14,119 bases of DNA from the NCBI GenBank assembly GCA_023412515.1, contig JAEYNO010000406.1, positions 1-14,119 on the forward strand, given 5' to 3'. The stretch's first letter is position 1, and every line of letters begins with the position of its first letter. A program made the position numbers and the translations under genes. This DNA is from Actinomycetes bacterium. GTDB taxonomy: Bacteria; Actinomycetota; Actinomycetes; Actinomycetales; Cellulomonadaceae. Shown here piece after piece: positions 1-7,221 of this stretch. The notes below the pieces were generated by a model, which was not told the DNA's origin, did not search any database, and saw nothing but the letters and a program-made list of their open reading frames with translations.

Positions 1-23
1 GGCCCCGCCACGAGGGCGGGGCC
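1..23 (-). terminator. Hairpin after the membrane GH3 gene
   Basis: A perfect 9-bp inverted repeat (GGCCCCGCC at 1-9, GGCGGGGCC at 15-23) with a 5-nt loop lies 11 bp beyond the stop codon of the minus-strand GH3 gene. It is a likely intrinsic-type terminator stem for that gene. Whether a T-tract follows cannot be seen, because the window begins at the end of the stem; U-poor hairpins are usual in GC-rich actinobacteria. Confidence 0.6.
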
Positions 24-34
24 CGGCCCGGCGA

Positions 35-2983
35 TCAGGCCGCCGTGGTGCCGCGGTGCCGCAGCACGCGGCGTGTGACCAGCACGCCGCCGGCCACGAC
101 GAGCAGGCCGAGCAGGACCGACACGCCGATCTGCACGTACACCCAGGTGGGCGGCGTGTAGGTGACCGTCGCGCCGGGTGCGAGCCCGTTCATCGCGTTC
201 GAGTTCGCGACCGTGAACAGGATGTTGTGGGTCGCGTCGCGGATGTCCGTCAGGGCCTTCGCGGACGACGTGTCGTTGAAGGACTTCGACGGCTGGAACG
301 TGAGCTGCAGGTCGGTGCCCGCCGCGATGCCCTCGTTCGGGTTCATGTACGGGTAGAGGTTGAAGTCCGAGATCGCGAAGCCCTCGAAGCCCCACTCCCC
401 GCGCAGCACGCCGTCCATGAGGGCGGGCGAGCCGCCGGCCCACGTCGCGCCGATGCGGTTGAACGAGCTCATGATGCCCGTCGAGCCGACCGTGGTCTCC
501 TCGACCGTGCCCTTGTCGTCGGCGACGTACCGCACGTCCATCGTGATGTCCTTGACGGCCATCTCGAACGGCTTGAGGTACAGCTCGCGGATCGTCTGCT
601 CGGTCGCCCACGTCGCGATGCCGTTGTTGACGCGGTTGGTCTCCTGCTCGTTCATCGCGAAGTGCTTGATGAGCGTGTAGACGCCCTTCTCGGCCACGCC
701 GTTCGCGACGGACGTGAGCATCGCGCCCGACAGCAGCGGGTCCTCCGAGTAGTACTCGAAGTTGCGGCCGCCGAACGGCGAGCGGTGCAGGTTCACGGCG
801 GGCGCGTACCAGCCGTTGATGCCCTTGTGCAGGGCCTCCTCGCCGAGCATGCGGCCCATGCGCTCGCCGATCTGCGTGTCCCACGTCTGCGCGATGAGGA
901 ACTGCGAGGGGTACGCCACGCCGTTGATCGACTGGTTGATGAAGGACGAGAAGCCCGCGGGGCCGTCCGGCTCGAGCGTCTGCGGCTTGGCGATCGAGGC
1001 GATCGCGGCCGTCTGGTAGGCGCCGTTGAGCAGCATGTCCGTCATGTCGCCGACCGACAGCGAGTCGAGCAGCTCGTCCCACTTCGGGTCGTCCTTGGGC
1101 AGGCCGCGCAGGTCGGCGAGCGTCAGGTCGGTGCTCTTGCCGGTCGCCGGCTTCGGGCCGTCGAACGCGTCGGCCTGCGCCTGCGCGTCCCACGCGGTGA
1201 AGCCCTCGCGGATCGCGTCGTCGGCCGCCAGCAGGTCGGCCGTCGGCGCCTTCGGGAACGTGCCCGCGAAGTCGGCGCGCGACATCGACAGGATCTTGCC
1301 GTCCTGCGGCGTCGTGCTGAAGCGGTCCGACACGTCGTCGAACAGGTTGGTGACCTCGGTGCGGTCGGACGCACGGTGGTTCTCGCCCGCGTACACGACG
1401 TCGGAGTCGACCGTGTAGGTGACGGGTGCGACGCCCTCGGCGACCGTGTGCGAGTCGGTGCGCAGGCTCAGCACGTAGTCGCCGGCCTCGAGCACGTACG
1501 CGCGCTCGCCCAGGTGGTCGTACGACGCCATGTCCTCGACGTCGAGCTCGATCGTCACGGTCTCGCTCGCGCCCGGCGCGACGACGCCGGTCTTGGCGAA
1601 CCCGCCCAGCACGACCTCGGCCTTCTCGATGCCGCCGGGCGTGTAGGGCGCCGTGTAGTAGAGCTCGACGACGTCGCGGCCCGGGACCGTGCCCGTGTTG
1701 GTGACCTCGACCGTGAGCGCGACCGTGCCGTCGACCTCACCGAGCTGCTGGTCGACCAGGCGCCACGCGAAGTCGGTGTAGCTCAGGCCGTAGCCGAACG
1801 GGTAGACGACCGCGGAGTCGTAGTCGAGGAAGCCCTCGGCGGCGGCGGTCTCGTAGTAGCGGTAGCCGACGTAGATGCCCTCGGCGTAGTTGACGAACGG
1901 CGCCTCGTCGGTGACGGTCGCGTTCGACGTCGCGCGCTCGACCGCCGACTGCGGGTACGACACCTCGATGCCGTCGTACAGGAACGCGCCGAAGTTGACG
2001 AACGTCGGGTCGGCCGTGAAGTCGGCGGCCCACACGTCGGCCGTGCGGCCCGACGGGTTCACGTCGCCGGACAGGATGCCGCCCAGCGCGTTGAACCCGG
2101 TGGCGCCCGGCGAGCCGGCGAGCAGGATTGCGTCGACGCCCGGGTCGGCCTGCAGGTCGCCCATCTCGATCGTGGTGGAGGCGTTCACGACGACCACGAC
2201 GGTCTCGAAGCTCGACTTCGCGAGCTCGATCAGGTCGCGCTCGGCCGTGTTCAGCTCGAGCTGGTGCTGCCCGGGGGCGGCGTCGTCGTCCCAGCCGGAC
2301 ATGTCCTGCGTGAGGTCGCCGCCCTCGCCGCCGGGGCGGCCGATGACGACCACCGCGGCGTCGGCGTAGTCGGCGAACGACGACGCGACGGCCTGGTAGT
2401 CCGCGAGCGGCAGCTCGCCGATGTCGTAGGTCGAGATGTCGGGGCGGTCCATCTCGATGTGCCCGCGCTTGTTCTCCGCGGCGTACTCCTCGATCGCGGT
2501 GAGCACGGTCTCGTTGACCTGGAAGCCCGCGTTCTCGAGGCCCGCGCGGGGCGTGACGGCCGAGTTCGTGTCGACCGAGCCGGAGCCCGAGCCGCCGAAC
2601 ACCGGGTCGCCCGCGGCGCGGCCGAGGAGCGTCACGCGACCGCCGGGCGCCAGCGGCAGCGCGGCGGCCTCGTTCTTCGCCAGGACGATGCCCGAGCCGG
2701 CGATCTCCTCGACGAGGTCCTTCGCCGCGACGTCGACGTCGTCCATCGACGCGAGCTCGGGCGTGTAGTACTCGGTGTCCCAGTCCTTCGACTCGTCCGA
2801 GTTGGTGAACGTGTACGTGCCGGTGCCCAGCTGCGAGGCGACCCAGCCACCCGCGACGCTCAGGGCGATGTTCGCGACCACCGTCAGCACGGTCACCGTG
2901 GCGAGCACGGGGACCCAGATCCACAGGAACTTCTTGTTGGACATCGGCGCCTTGGCGCGGTCGTTCTTCGACCTGGCGTTCAC
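35..2983 (-). CDS. Membrane-tethered family 3 glycoside hydrolase with reversed domain order
   Basis: Predicted 982-aa exo-acting beta-glycosidase of family GH3 held at the outer face of the membrane. The GTG start at 2983 is chosen because AGGAGG (2990-2995) sits 6 nt upstream; a longer frame to 3142 has no such site. Residues 1-16 are basic, 17-46 form a transmembrane helix, and 948-970 form a second helix followed by RRVLRHR, so both ends should be cytoplasmic and about 900 residues outside. The GH3 C-terminal domain comes first (about 115-403, FGGSGSGSV at 129-137, YPFGYGLSYT at 394-403), then a fibronectin-III-like domain (about 418-512), then the GH3 N-terminal barrel (about 637-930). 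Likely catalytic residues are the nucleophile Asp873 (AISDF) and possibly acid/base Glu220 (GGEGGD). KHFAMNEQETNR is at 773-784. The same reversed order is known in Ruminococcus albus and Butyrivibrio beta-glucosidases. The substrate cannot be told from sequence. Confidence 0.93.
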   Translation of the reverse strand: MNARSKNDRAKAPMSNKKFLWIWVPVLATVTVLTVVANIALSVAGGWVASQLGTGTYTFTNSDESKDWDTEYYTPELASMDDVDVAAKDLVEEIAGSGIVLAKNEAAALPLAPGGRVTLLGRAAGDPVFGGSGSGSVDTNSAVTPRAGLENAGFQVNETVLTAIEEYAAENKRGHIEMDRPDISTYDIGELPLADYQAVASSFADYADAAVVVIGRPGGEGGDLTQDMSGWDDDAAPGQHQLELNTAERDLIELAKSSFETVVVVVNASTTIEMGDLQADPGVDAILLAGSPGATGFNALGGILSGDVNPSGRTADVWAADFTADPTFVNFGAFLYDGIEVSYPQSAVERATSNATVTDEAPFVNYAEGIYVGYRYYETAAAEGFLDYDSAVVYPFGYGLSYTDFAWRLVDQQLGEVDGTVALTVEVTNTGTVPGRDVVELYYTAPYTPGGIEKAEVVLGGFAKTGVVAPGASETVTIELDVEDMASYDHLGERAYVLEAGDYVLSLRTDSHTVAEGVAPVTYTVDSDVVYAGENHRASDRTEVTNLFDDVSDRFSTTPQDGKILSMSRADFAGTFPKAPTADLLAADDAIREGFTAWDAQAQADAFDGPKPATGKSTDLTLADLRGLPKDDPKWDELLDSLSVGDMTDMLLNGAYQTAAIASIAKPQTLEPDGPAGFSSFINQSINGVAYPSQFLIAQTWDTQIGERMGRMLGEEALHKGINGWYAPAVNLHRSPFGGRNFEYYSEDPLLSGAMLTSVANGVAEKGVYTLIKHFAMNEQETNRVNNGIATWATEQTIRELYLKPFEMAVKDITMDVRYVADDKGTVEETTVGSTGIMSSFNRIGATWAGGSPALMDGVLRGEWGFEGFAISDFNLYPYMNPNEGIAAGTDLQLTFQPSKSFNDTSSAKALTDIRDATHNILFTVANSNAMNGLAPGATVTYTPPTWVYVQIGVSVLLGLLVVAGGVLVTRRVLRHRGTTAA

Positions 2984-3000
2984 TGCATTCCTCCTCGAGT

Positions 3001-3043
3001 GCGGGCTCACGACCAGGCTAGGAGCGGGGTCGTGAGAGCCCGC
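3001..3043 (-). promoter_or_regulatory. -10 element inside an inverted repeat, membrane GH3 promoter
   Basis: On the minus strand TAGCCT (3020-3015) fits the actinobacterial -10 pattern. It lies between the arms of an inverted repeat: CTCACGACC at 3006-3014 and GGTCGTGAG at 3028-3036, extended by GCGGG (3001-3005) and CCCGC (3039-3043) with a 2-nt offset. The repeat could be an operator over the promoter core or a leader hairpin just before the ribosome binding site at 2990-2995. No convincing -35 hexamer is seen, which fits a promoter needing an activator. Confidence 0.5.
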
Positions 3044-3052
3044 CGCGGCCGC

Positions 3053-3082
3053 ACGATCGGTCGGTTCCGGGGCACGGACCGT
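3053..3082 (-). promoter_or_regulatory. LytTR-type direct-repeat site upstream of membrane GH3
   Basis: Read on the minus strand, two 9-bp elements ACGGTCCGT (3082-3074) and ACCGATCGT (3061-3053) stand in the same orientation with 12 bp between them, a 21-bp period. This is the arrangement known for LytTR-domain regulators such as AgrA. The nearer element ends 32 bp before the TAGCCT hexamer. The same 12-mer around the first element (plus strand CACGGACCGTCG) occurs at 6323-6334 upstream of the other GH3 gene. The regulator is inferred to be the neighbouring LytTR protein. Confidence 0.65.
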
Positions 3083-3146
3083 CGTCCGCGGGGCCGTCGG
3101 CGTGCTCGTGCGCGGGGTGCGGCGCCGTCGTGGCGCGCGCACGGAG

Positions 3147-3173
3147 GCCGGCCCCCCCCGTGGGCGGGCCGGC
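3147..3173 (-). terminator. Hairpin after the small lipoprotein gene
   Basis: An 8-bp inverted repeat (GCCGGCCC at 3147-3154, GGGCCGGC at 3166-3173) lies 8 bp beyond the stop codon of the minus-strand lipoprotein gene, with a C-run in the loop. It probably ends or attenuates transcription before the membrane GH3 gene, which has its own promoter signals. No T-tract is visible. Confidence 0.5.
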
Positions 3174-3181
3174 GGGGCTCG

Positions 3182-3598
3182 TTACTCCGAGACCTCGGTG
3201 ATCTTGCCGTCCTGGTCGATGCGCCAGGTGTCGCCCGTCGCGGCCGAGTCGGCGTCGATCGTGTACTTGCCGTCGGTGATCGTGATGGTGCCCTGCACGC
3301 GCGAGGCGGCGTCCGAGTAGGAGTAGGGCACGACCAGCAGGCCGTACTTCACGGTCGGCGAGTCCACGTCGCTCGCGAGCATGATCTGCGCCCACGAGTC
3401 GTCCTCGGCGAGCGCGTCGGCGACGGCCTTGCGCGCGTTCTCGAGGTCGTCCTTGACGTCGACCTCGGCCGCGGCGCTGTCCGACGTGCCGGAGTCCTGG
3501 CTGCCGCCGTCGTCGTTGCCGCAGGCCGCGAGGCCGAAGACGCCCGTCGCGGCGACCAGCAGGCCGAGCCCGGTGTGCAGCATCTTGTTCCGCTTCAC
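3182..3598 (-). CDS. Small lipoprotein of unknown function
   Basis: Predicted 138-aa secreted lipoprotein. The GTG start at 3598 is preceded 5 nt upstream by AAGGAG (3604-3609). Residues 1-22 form a lipoprotein signal peptide with a basic start (MKRNK) and a hydrophobic core; the lipobox LAAC places the lipidated cysteine at 26. A low-complexity acidic/Gly/Ser linker follows (27-45), then a compact domain of about 90 residues with a predicted helix (about 48-66) and beta-rich C-terminal part (GTITITDGKYTIDAD, then TWRIDQDGKITEV). I do not recognise a family. It sits between two GH3 genes on the same strand, 140 bp after the first and 198 bp before the second, so a role beside surface glycan breakdown, such as ligand binding or enzyme accessory, is possible but unproven. 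Confidence 0.88.
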   Translation of the reverse strand: MKRNKMLHTGLGLLVAATGVFGLAACGNDDGGSQDSGTSDSAAAEVDVKDDLENARKAVADALAEDDSWAQIMLASDVDSPTVKYGLLVVPYSYSDAASRVQGTITITDGKYTIDADSAATGDTWRIDQDGKITEVSE

Positions 3599-3689
3599 TT
3601 CTGCTCCTTCGTGGGTTCCGGCCGCGAGCCCACCCCGCGGCCCAGGCCCGCACCGGTCGGTGTCCGCAGGACGCCCGCCGGTGCGGTGC

Positions 3690-3726
3690 CCGGGCCGGCC
3701 GACGACGTGGTCGCCGACCGGCCCGG
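3690..3726 (-). terminator. Hairpin after the lipoprotein GH3 gene
   Basis: A perfect 9-bp inverted repeat, CCGGGCCGG at 3690-3698 and CCGGCCCGG at 3718-3726, with a 19-nt loop, begins 12 bp after the stop codon of the minus-strand GH3 gene. It can form a strong stem in the transcript between that gene and the small lipoprotein gene. It may be a terminator, or an intra-operon stem that lowers downstream expression; no separate promoter for the small lipoprotein gene was found in this 140-bp gap. Confidence 0.45.
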
Positions 3727-3738
3727 ACGGTGCGCGGG

Positions 3739-6138
3739 TCAGCCGATCGGGCCCGCGAAGTTCAGGCCGAAGCCGTAGTCGTACGTGTTGCCCGACGCGT
3801 CGGTGTAGGGCGTCATGTCCTTGCTGACGTCCTCCTGCTGCGCCTCGACCGTGTCCATGTCCTTCGGGAACTGGATCGGCAGGCGGCCGGCGGGCTCGTG
3901 GAGCCCGAGCGCGACCTCGAGGAGCGCCTTGTCGCTCGTGCCGAACCCGACGACGATCGCGTCGGACGCGGCCTCGAACTCGGCCGGGACGACCGGGTTG
4001 ATCGCCTTGAGCACGGTGATCACGGGGATCTCCTTGCCGGACGCCGCGACGGCGGCCGTGGCGCGCTCGAACGCGTCGAGGTCCGACTCGTTCGCGATCT
4101 TCGAGGTGTTGCCGAAGTACGAGCGGTTCTGCTTCGTCCCGTCGGGAAGGATGTCGCCGCCGATCGACGTCTGGCGGACGTTCGGGCCGTCGGCCGTGTA
4201 CGGGCGGTACTGCAGCGACAGCGGGTACCACGTGTCGTTCTCGACGTCGTGGCCGATGTTCGAGAAGGTGCCGCCGTTGTCCGGGCTGGACATGCCGACC
4301 AGCACGAGGTCCACGTCGGACAGGTCGGGCGCGGTGTAGCTCACGACCTTGCCGTCGGCGTCGAGCTCGGCCTCGTCGGTGACGACCTCGCCGAACAGCT
4401 CCTCGGCGACCTCGAGCGTGAGGCCGGGGGCCTCCTTGTACTCGGCGGGCCCGAACGCACCCGCGAAGCCCACGTTGTACGACCGCGGGATGTAGACCTT
4501 CTTGTCCTTCCACGCCGCGGCGTCGGACTTCGCGATCGTGCCGCCGTCGTTCTTCAGCATGACGACCGAGTCGAGCTGCGCGGCGTAGCCGGCCTCGACC
4601 TTGTCGTCGCTCGCGAGGACCTTCTGCGACTCCTCGAGGTCGAGGTACGCGTTCTCGTACAGGCCCGGCTGGAAGAACATCGTGAGGATGCGCTTGCCCG
4701 ACTCGCGGAAGCGGGTGTCCGCGTCCACGTCGTTCTTGCCGGCCTCGAAGTCCTTCTGCCACATCTCGTGCGCGGCCAGCACCGGCTCGACCTTGTTGTT
4801 GCCGCCGAACATGTCGTGGCCCGTGCGCAGCACCTCGTAGTGACGCTGCTCGTCGGTGAGGTCCTCGGCGCCCCAGCCCATGCCGAACGGCTTCTCGGGG
4901 TCGAGGTAGCTCGACGTGACGCCCCAGTCGGTGACGACGACGCCCTCGTACCCGTTCTCCTTGCGGAGCAGGTCCATGCGGCCGTGGTCGTACGCGGCGC
5001 CGCGGCGCTCGCCGAACAGCGGCTCGCCGTCGCCGTCGAGCGCGATCGAGTACGCCGTCATGACGGCGGCCGAGTCGAGCGACCCGAGGAACGCCTTGGT
5101 GTGCTCGTCGAAGTTGCCGCCCGGGTACACGCCGTACTTGCCGGCGTTGGTGTGCGCCTCGCGGCCACCCTCGCCGGGGCCGTCGCCGGCCCAGTGCTTG
5201 ATCATCGCGTTGACGGACTCGGAGCCCCAGCCGTCCTGGCCGCGCGTGCTCTGGTAGCCGTGCACGTACGACGCGGCGAGCTCGGTGTTCTGGTCGACGT
5301 CCTCGCCGAACGTGCCGCCGACGCGCAGCCAGCGCGGCTCGGTCGCGAGGTCGATCTGCGGGCTGAGCGCCGTGGTGATGCCGAGCGCGCGGTACTCCGC
5401 GGACGACATCTGCGCGAACTCGTCCATGTGCGTCACGTCGAACGTGGCCGCGAGGCCGAGGTTCGACGGCCAGCGGGAGATGTCGTCGCCCTCGGCGTTG
5501 TACCCGCCGGAGCCGGCGGTCGACCGCGGGTCGGACGCGAAGTTGACGGGCACGTACGGCTCGCCCTCGGTCGCGAGCGACTCGGCGAACGCCTGCATCT
5601 GGTTCGCCCACGTGACGGTCGCCTTGACGTCGCTCGGGCCCGCGTGCAGCACGTTGCGCAGGTGGGAGTCCGTCAGGTACTCCTTCTGCGCGTCGGTGAG
5701 GCCGTCGGCCTGCGAGCGCTCGTGCGAGCTGAAGAGCATGAGGCCCGCGATCTGCTCGATCGACAGGTCCTCGGCGAGGGCGGCGGCGCGCTCCTGCGGG
5801 GACTTGCGCCAGTCCTCCCACGCGTCCAGCTCGCCGTTGCCGTTCATGTCCTTGAACGCGACCTTCGCGCCGTCGACCTCCTCCGAGAGGAGCTCGACGT
5901 CGCTGTCCGCGCCGTAGGAGAGCGTCGGGGCGTCGCCGGGGTTGTCGACGACGACGAACGTCGTCTTGCCGTCCGACACCTCGCGCGTCGTGAACTCGTC
6001 GGCGGACGCGCCCTTGTCGTCGGTGTCGCCGGCGGTGCACGCCGCCAGGCCCGTGAGCGTGAGGCCCGCGACCAGCGCGGCGCTCGTGAGGCGTGCCGAC
6101 CGGCTGGCGGCGACCCGCGCCGTACTCGTTGTCTTCAT
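3739..6138 (-). CDS. Lipoprotein family 3 glycoside hydrolase
   Basis: Predicted 799-aa surface-anchored GH3 beta-glycosidase in normal domain order. The ATG at 6138 follows a purine-rich AAGGGAAGG ribosome site. Residues 1-33 are a signal peptide with lipobox LAAC (Cys34 lipidated). DMNGNGELDAWE at 97-108 has the D-x-N-x-N-G-x-x-D-x-x-E pattern of an EF-hand-type calcium loop just before the barrel, as in other GH3 proteins. The barrel domain (about 120-480) shows SPQIDLATEPRW (259-270), GTFGED (275-280), KHWAGDG (314-320) and VVTDWG, giving nucleophile Asp404. The C-terminal domain spans about 520-790, with YPLSLQYRPY at 638-647 and YDYGFGLNF at 786-794. I could not identify the usual acid/base glutamate. 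Its promoter carries a LytTR-type site, so control by the regulator gene immediately upstream is likely. The substrate is unknown. Confidence 0.94.
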   Translation of the reverse strand: MKTTSTARVAASRSARLTSAALVAGLTLTGLAACTAGDTDDKGASADEFTTREVSDGKTTFVVVDNPGDAPTLSYGADSDVELLSEEVDGAKVAFKDMNGNGELDAWEDWRKSPQERAAALAEDLSIEQIAGLMLFSSHERSQADGLTDAQKEYLTDSHLRNVLHAGPSDVKATVTWANQMQAFAESLATEGEPYVPVNFASDPRSTAGSGGYNAEGDDISRWPSNLGLAATFDVTHMDEFAQMSSAEYRALGITTALSPQIDLATEPRWLRVGGTFGEDVDQNTELAASYVHGYQSTRGQDGWGSESVNAMIKHWAGDGPGEGGREAHTNAGKYGVYPGGNFDEHTKAFLGSLDSAAVMTAYSIALDGDGEPLFGERRGAAYDHGRMDLLRKENGYEGVVVTDWGVTSSYLDPEKPFGMGWGAEDLTDEQRHYEVLRTGHDMFGGNNKVEPVLAAHEMWQKDFEAGKNDVDADTRFRESGKRILTMFFQPGLYENAYLDLEESQKVLASDDKVEAGYAAQLDSVVMLKNDGGTIAKSDAAAWKDKKVYIPRSYNVGFAGAFGPAEYKEAPGLTLEVAEELFGEVVTDEAELDADGKVVSYTAPDLSDVDLVLVGMSSPDNGGTFSNIGHDVENDTWYPLSLQYRPYTADGPNVRQTSIGGDILPDGTKQNRSYFGNTSKIANESDLDAFERATAAVAASGKEIPVITVLKAINPVVPAEFEAASDAIVVGFGTSDKALLEVALGLHEPAGRLPIQFPKDMDTVEAQQEDVSKDMTPYTDASGNTYDYGFGLNFAGPIG

Positions 6139-6252
6139 CGACCTTCCCTTGTCGTCTCGTGGCCCCGCCCGCGCCCGTCGTCACCGCCCCGTCGTCGGGG
6201 TGGGACCGCTGAGCCGGTGCACGCGCGGCGCACTCGCGAACCCGTCGCCGCC

Positions 6253-6270
6253 CGGGACGACGTGGTCCCG
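6253..6270. promoter_or_regulatory. Palindrome in the leader of the lipoprotein GH3 gene
   Basis: CGGGAC (6253-6258) and GTCCCG (6265-6270) face each other around a 6-bp centre containing ACGT, an 18-bp palindrome with one mismatched pair position. It lies about 10-27 bp downstream of the predicted transcription start of the minus-strand GH3 gene. That position suits a repressor operator or a leader hairpin. It does not match the CelR-type LacI operator that would be expected for a cellulolytic regulon. Confidence 0.35.
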
Positions 6271-6284
6271 TGGCCGGCGCGATC

Positions 6285-6290
6285 ACGCTA
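6285..6290 (-). promoter_or_regulatory. -10 element of the lipoprotein GH3 promoter
   Basis: TAGCGT on the minus strand (6290-6285) fits the actinobacterial -10 pattern and is identical to the hexamer proposed for adhE. The start of transcription would be near 6279, giving a leader of about 140 nt. The -35 position (6313-6308, GGTCCG) is a poor match to consensus, as expected for an activator-dependent promoter. Confidence 0.5.
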
Positions 6291-6323
6291 GGCAGCGCCC
6301 GCGGCGCCGGACCGTGCCCCTAC

Positions 6324-6353
6324 ACGGACCGTCGCTTTGCGTGCACGAACAGT
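6324..6353 (-). promoter_or_regulatory. LytTR-type direct-repeat site upstream of lipoprotein GH3
   Basis: On the minus strand ACTGTTCGT (6353-6345) and ACGGTCCGT (6332-6324) are direct repeats with 12 bp between them, a 21-bp period. The nearer element ends 33 bp before the TAGCGT hexamer, matching the 32-33 bp seen at the two sister sites. A further ACGGTCCG (6315-6308) overlaps the -35 position at a different phase. The site lies between the RR1 stop codon and the GH3 start. Confidence 0.65.
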
Positions 6354-6358
6354 CCCTC

Positions 6359-6378
6359 AGGTCACGGGCAGGTCACGG
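6359..6378. repeat. Short tandem repeat over the RR1 stop codon
   Basis: AGGTCACGG occurs at 6359-6367 and again at 6370-6378, an 11-bp period. The second copy contains the RR1 stop codon (6375-6373), so the tandem copy repeats the last codons just after the gene. It looks like a small local duplication and borders the LytTR-type site. Confidence 0.45.
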
Positions 6379-7095
6379 CACGCGGCCGCCGAGGTGGTCC
6401 GCCATCGCGTCGAGGAACGCGCGCTTGCGGGCGCGGCTGATCTGCAGCTCGTCGCCGCCGAGCATCACCGAGGTCGACTGCCGCACGGCGTGCACGTGGC
6501 GCAGGTTCACGAGGTAGCAGTTGTTGCTGCGGAAGAACCCCTGCCCGGCGAGCTGCTCCTCGATCGCCTTGAGGGTCCCCGTGAACGCGTACTTCCGCCC
6601 GATCGCGTGCACGACGATGCGGTGCTTGATGCTCTCGACGTACACGATGTCCGCCACGTCGACGCGCGCCGTGCCGCCCGCGACCGGGAGCATGACGCCC
6701 TCCGACTGCGTGCGCCGCACGCGCTGCAGGGACCGCGCGAGCTCCTGCGAGAACGCGAAGTACGGCACGGGCTTGACCAGGTAGCTCAGGGCGTCGACCT
6801 CGTAGCCCTTGATCGCCATCTGCGCCATGCGCGTGATGAACACGATGACGACGCGGTCGTCGAGCGCGCGCACCGCGTGCGCGGTCTCGAACCCGTCCAT
6901 GCGGGCCATCTCGACGTCGAGGAACAGCACGTCGAAGTCGGCGCGGTACCCGCGCGTGAGCTGCGCGCCGTCCGAGAACGTGCGCACCGAGAACTCGACG
7001 CCGTGCTCCTCCTCGTACCGCTGGAGGTGCGCGACGACCGTCGCGCGCGAGTGCGGGTCGTCGTCGACCACGCCGATGTAGGTCACGCCGTCCAC
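6373..7095 (-). CDS. LytTR-family response regulator (RR1)
   Basis: Predicted 240-aa two-component response regulator of the AgrA/LytR type. The GTG start at 7095 is preferred because GGGAGGA (7104-7110) lies 8 nt upstream; an internal GTG at 7086 is the alternative. The receiver domain (about 6-125) has the acidic pocket Asp11-Asp13, phospho-acceptor Asp60 (LFLDVEM), switch Thr88 and conserved Lys109 in KPVPYFAF. The LytTR DNA-binding domain spans about 135-236, with the typical recognition segment FFRSNNCYLVNLRHVHAV at 187-204 intact. No kinase gene is adjacent; the nearest is the GHKL kinase across glf. A LytTR-type repeat pair lies in its own upstream region and two more precede the downstream GH3 genes, so it probably activates itself and that cluster. 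Confidence 0.93.
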   Translation of the reverse strand: MDGVTYIGVVDDDPHSRATVVAHLQRYEEEHGVEFSVRTFSDGAQLTRGYRADFDVLFLDVEMARMDGFETAHAVRALDDRVVIVFITRMAQMAIKGYEVDALSYLVKPVPYFAFSQELARSLQRVRRTQSEGVMLPVAGGTARVDVADIVYVESIKHRIVVHAIGRKYAFTGTLKAIEEQLAGQGFFRSNNCYLVNLRHVHAVRQSTSVMLGGDELQISRARKRAFLDAMADHLGGRVP

Positions 7096-7182
7096 GGGTG
7101 GGGTCCTCCCTCGCCGGTCACGGCCGCACCCGCCTGCCGGGGTCCCGCCGGCCCGCGGCGGCGCTCGGCGCGGGCGGCCACC

Positions 7183-7188
7183 ACGCAA
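7183..7188 (-). promoter_or_regulatory. Candidate -10 element of RR1
   Basis: TTGCGT on the minus strand (7188-7183) differs by one base from the TAGCGT hexamer of the GH3 promoter and lies exactly 33 bp beyond the nearer repeat of the LytTR-type site, the same spacing as there. Alone it would be a weak call; position supports it. The leader would be about 80 nt. Confidence 0.35.
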
Positions 7189-7221
7189 CCACCGCACGCC
7201 GCACCGGGGTGCCCGGGTCGC

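Noticed and set aside
2984..3142. N-terminal extension of the membrane GH3 protein to 3142
   Set aside because: The added residues are Arg/Pro/Thr-rich and would run through the repeat sites and promoter; AGGAGG lies exactly before the GTG at 2983.
3152..3159. Run of eight C as a phase-variation tract
   Set aside because: It lies in the loop of an intergenic hairpin, not in a coding start or promoter spacer, and runs of C are expected at this base composition.
56..3778. Very long plus-strand open frame opposite the GH3 genes
   Set aside because: It is Arg/Val/Gly/Asp-rich with no domain, lacks a ribosome site and is antisense to two well-supported glycosidase genes; it is an effect of GC-rich third positions. 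The same holds for the long frames at 3730-6291, 7469-10318 and 9928-13722.
6308..6332. CGGACCGT direct repeats with a 17-bp period as the regulator site
   Set aside because: The exact 8-mer pair is present, but only the 21-bp period is shared by all three promoters; the copy at 6308-6315 is more likely chance or an auxiliary half-site.
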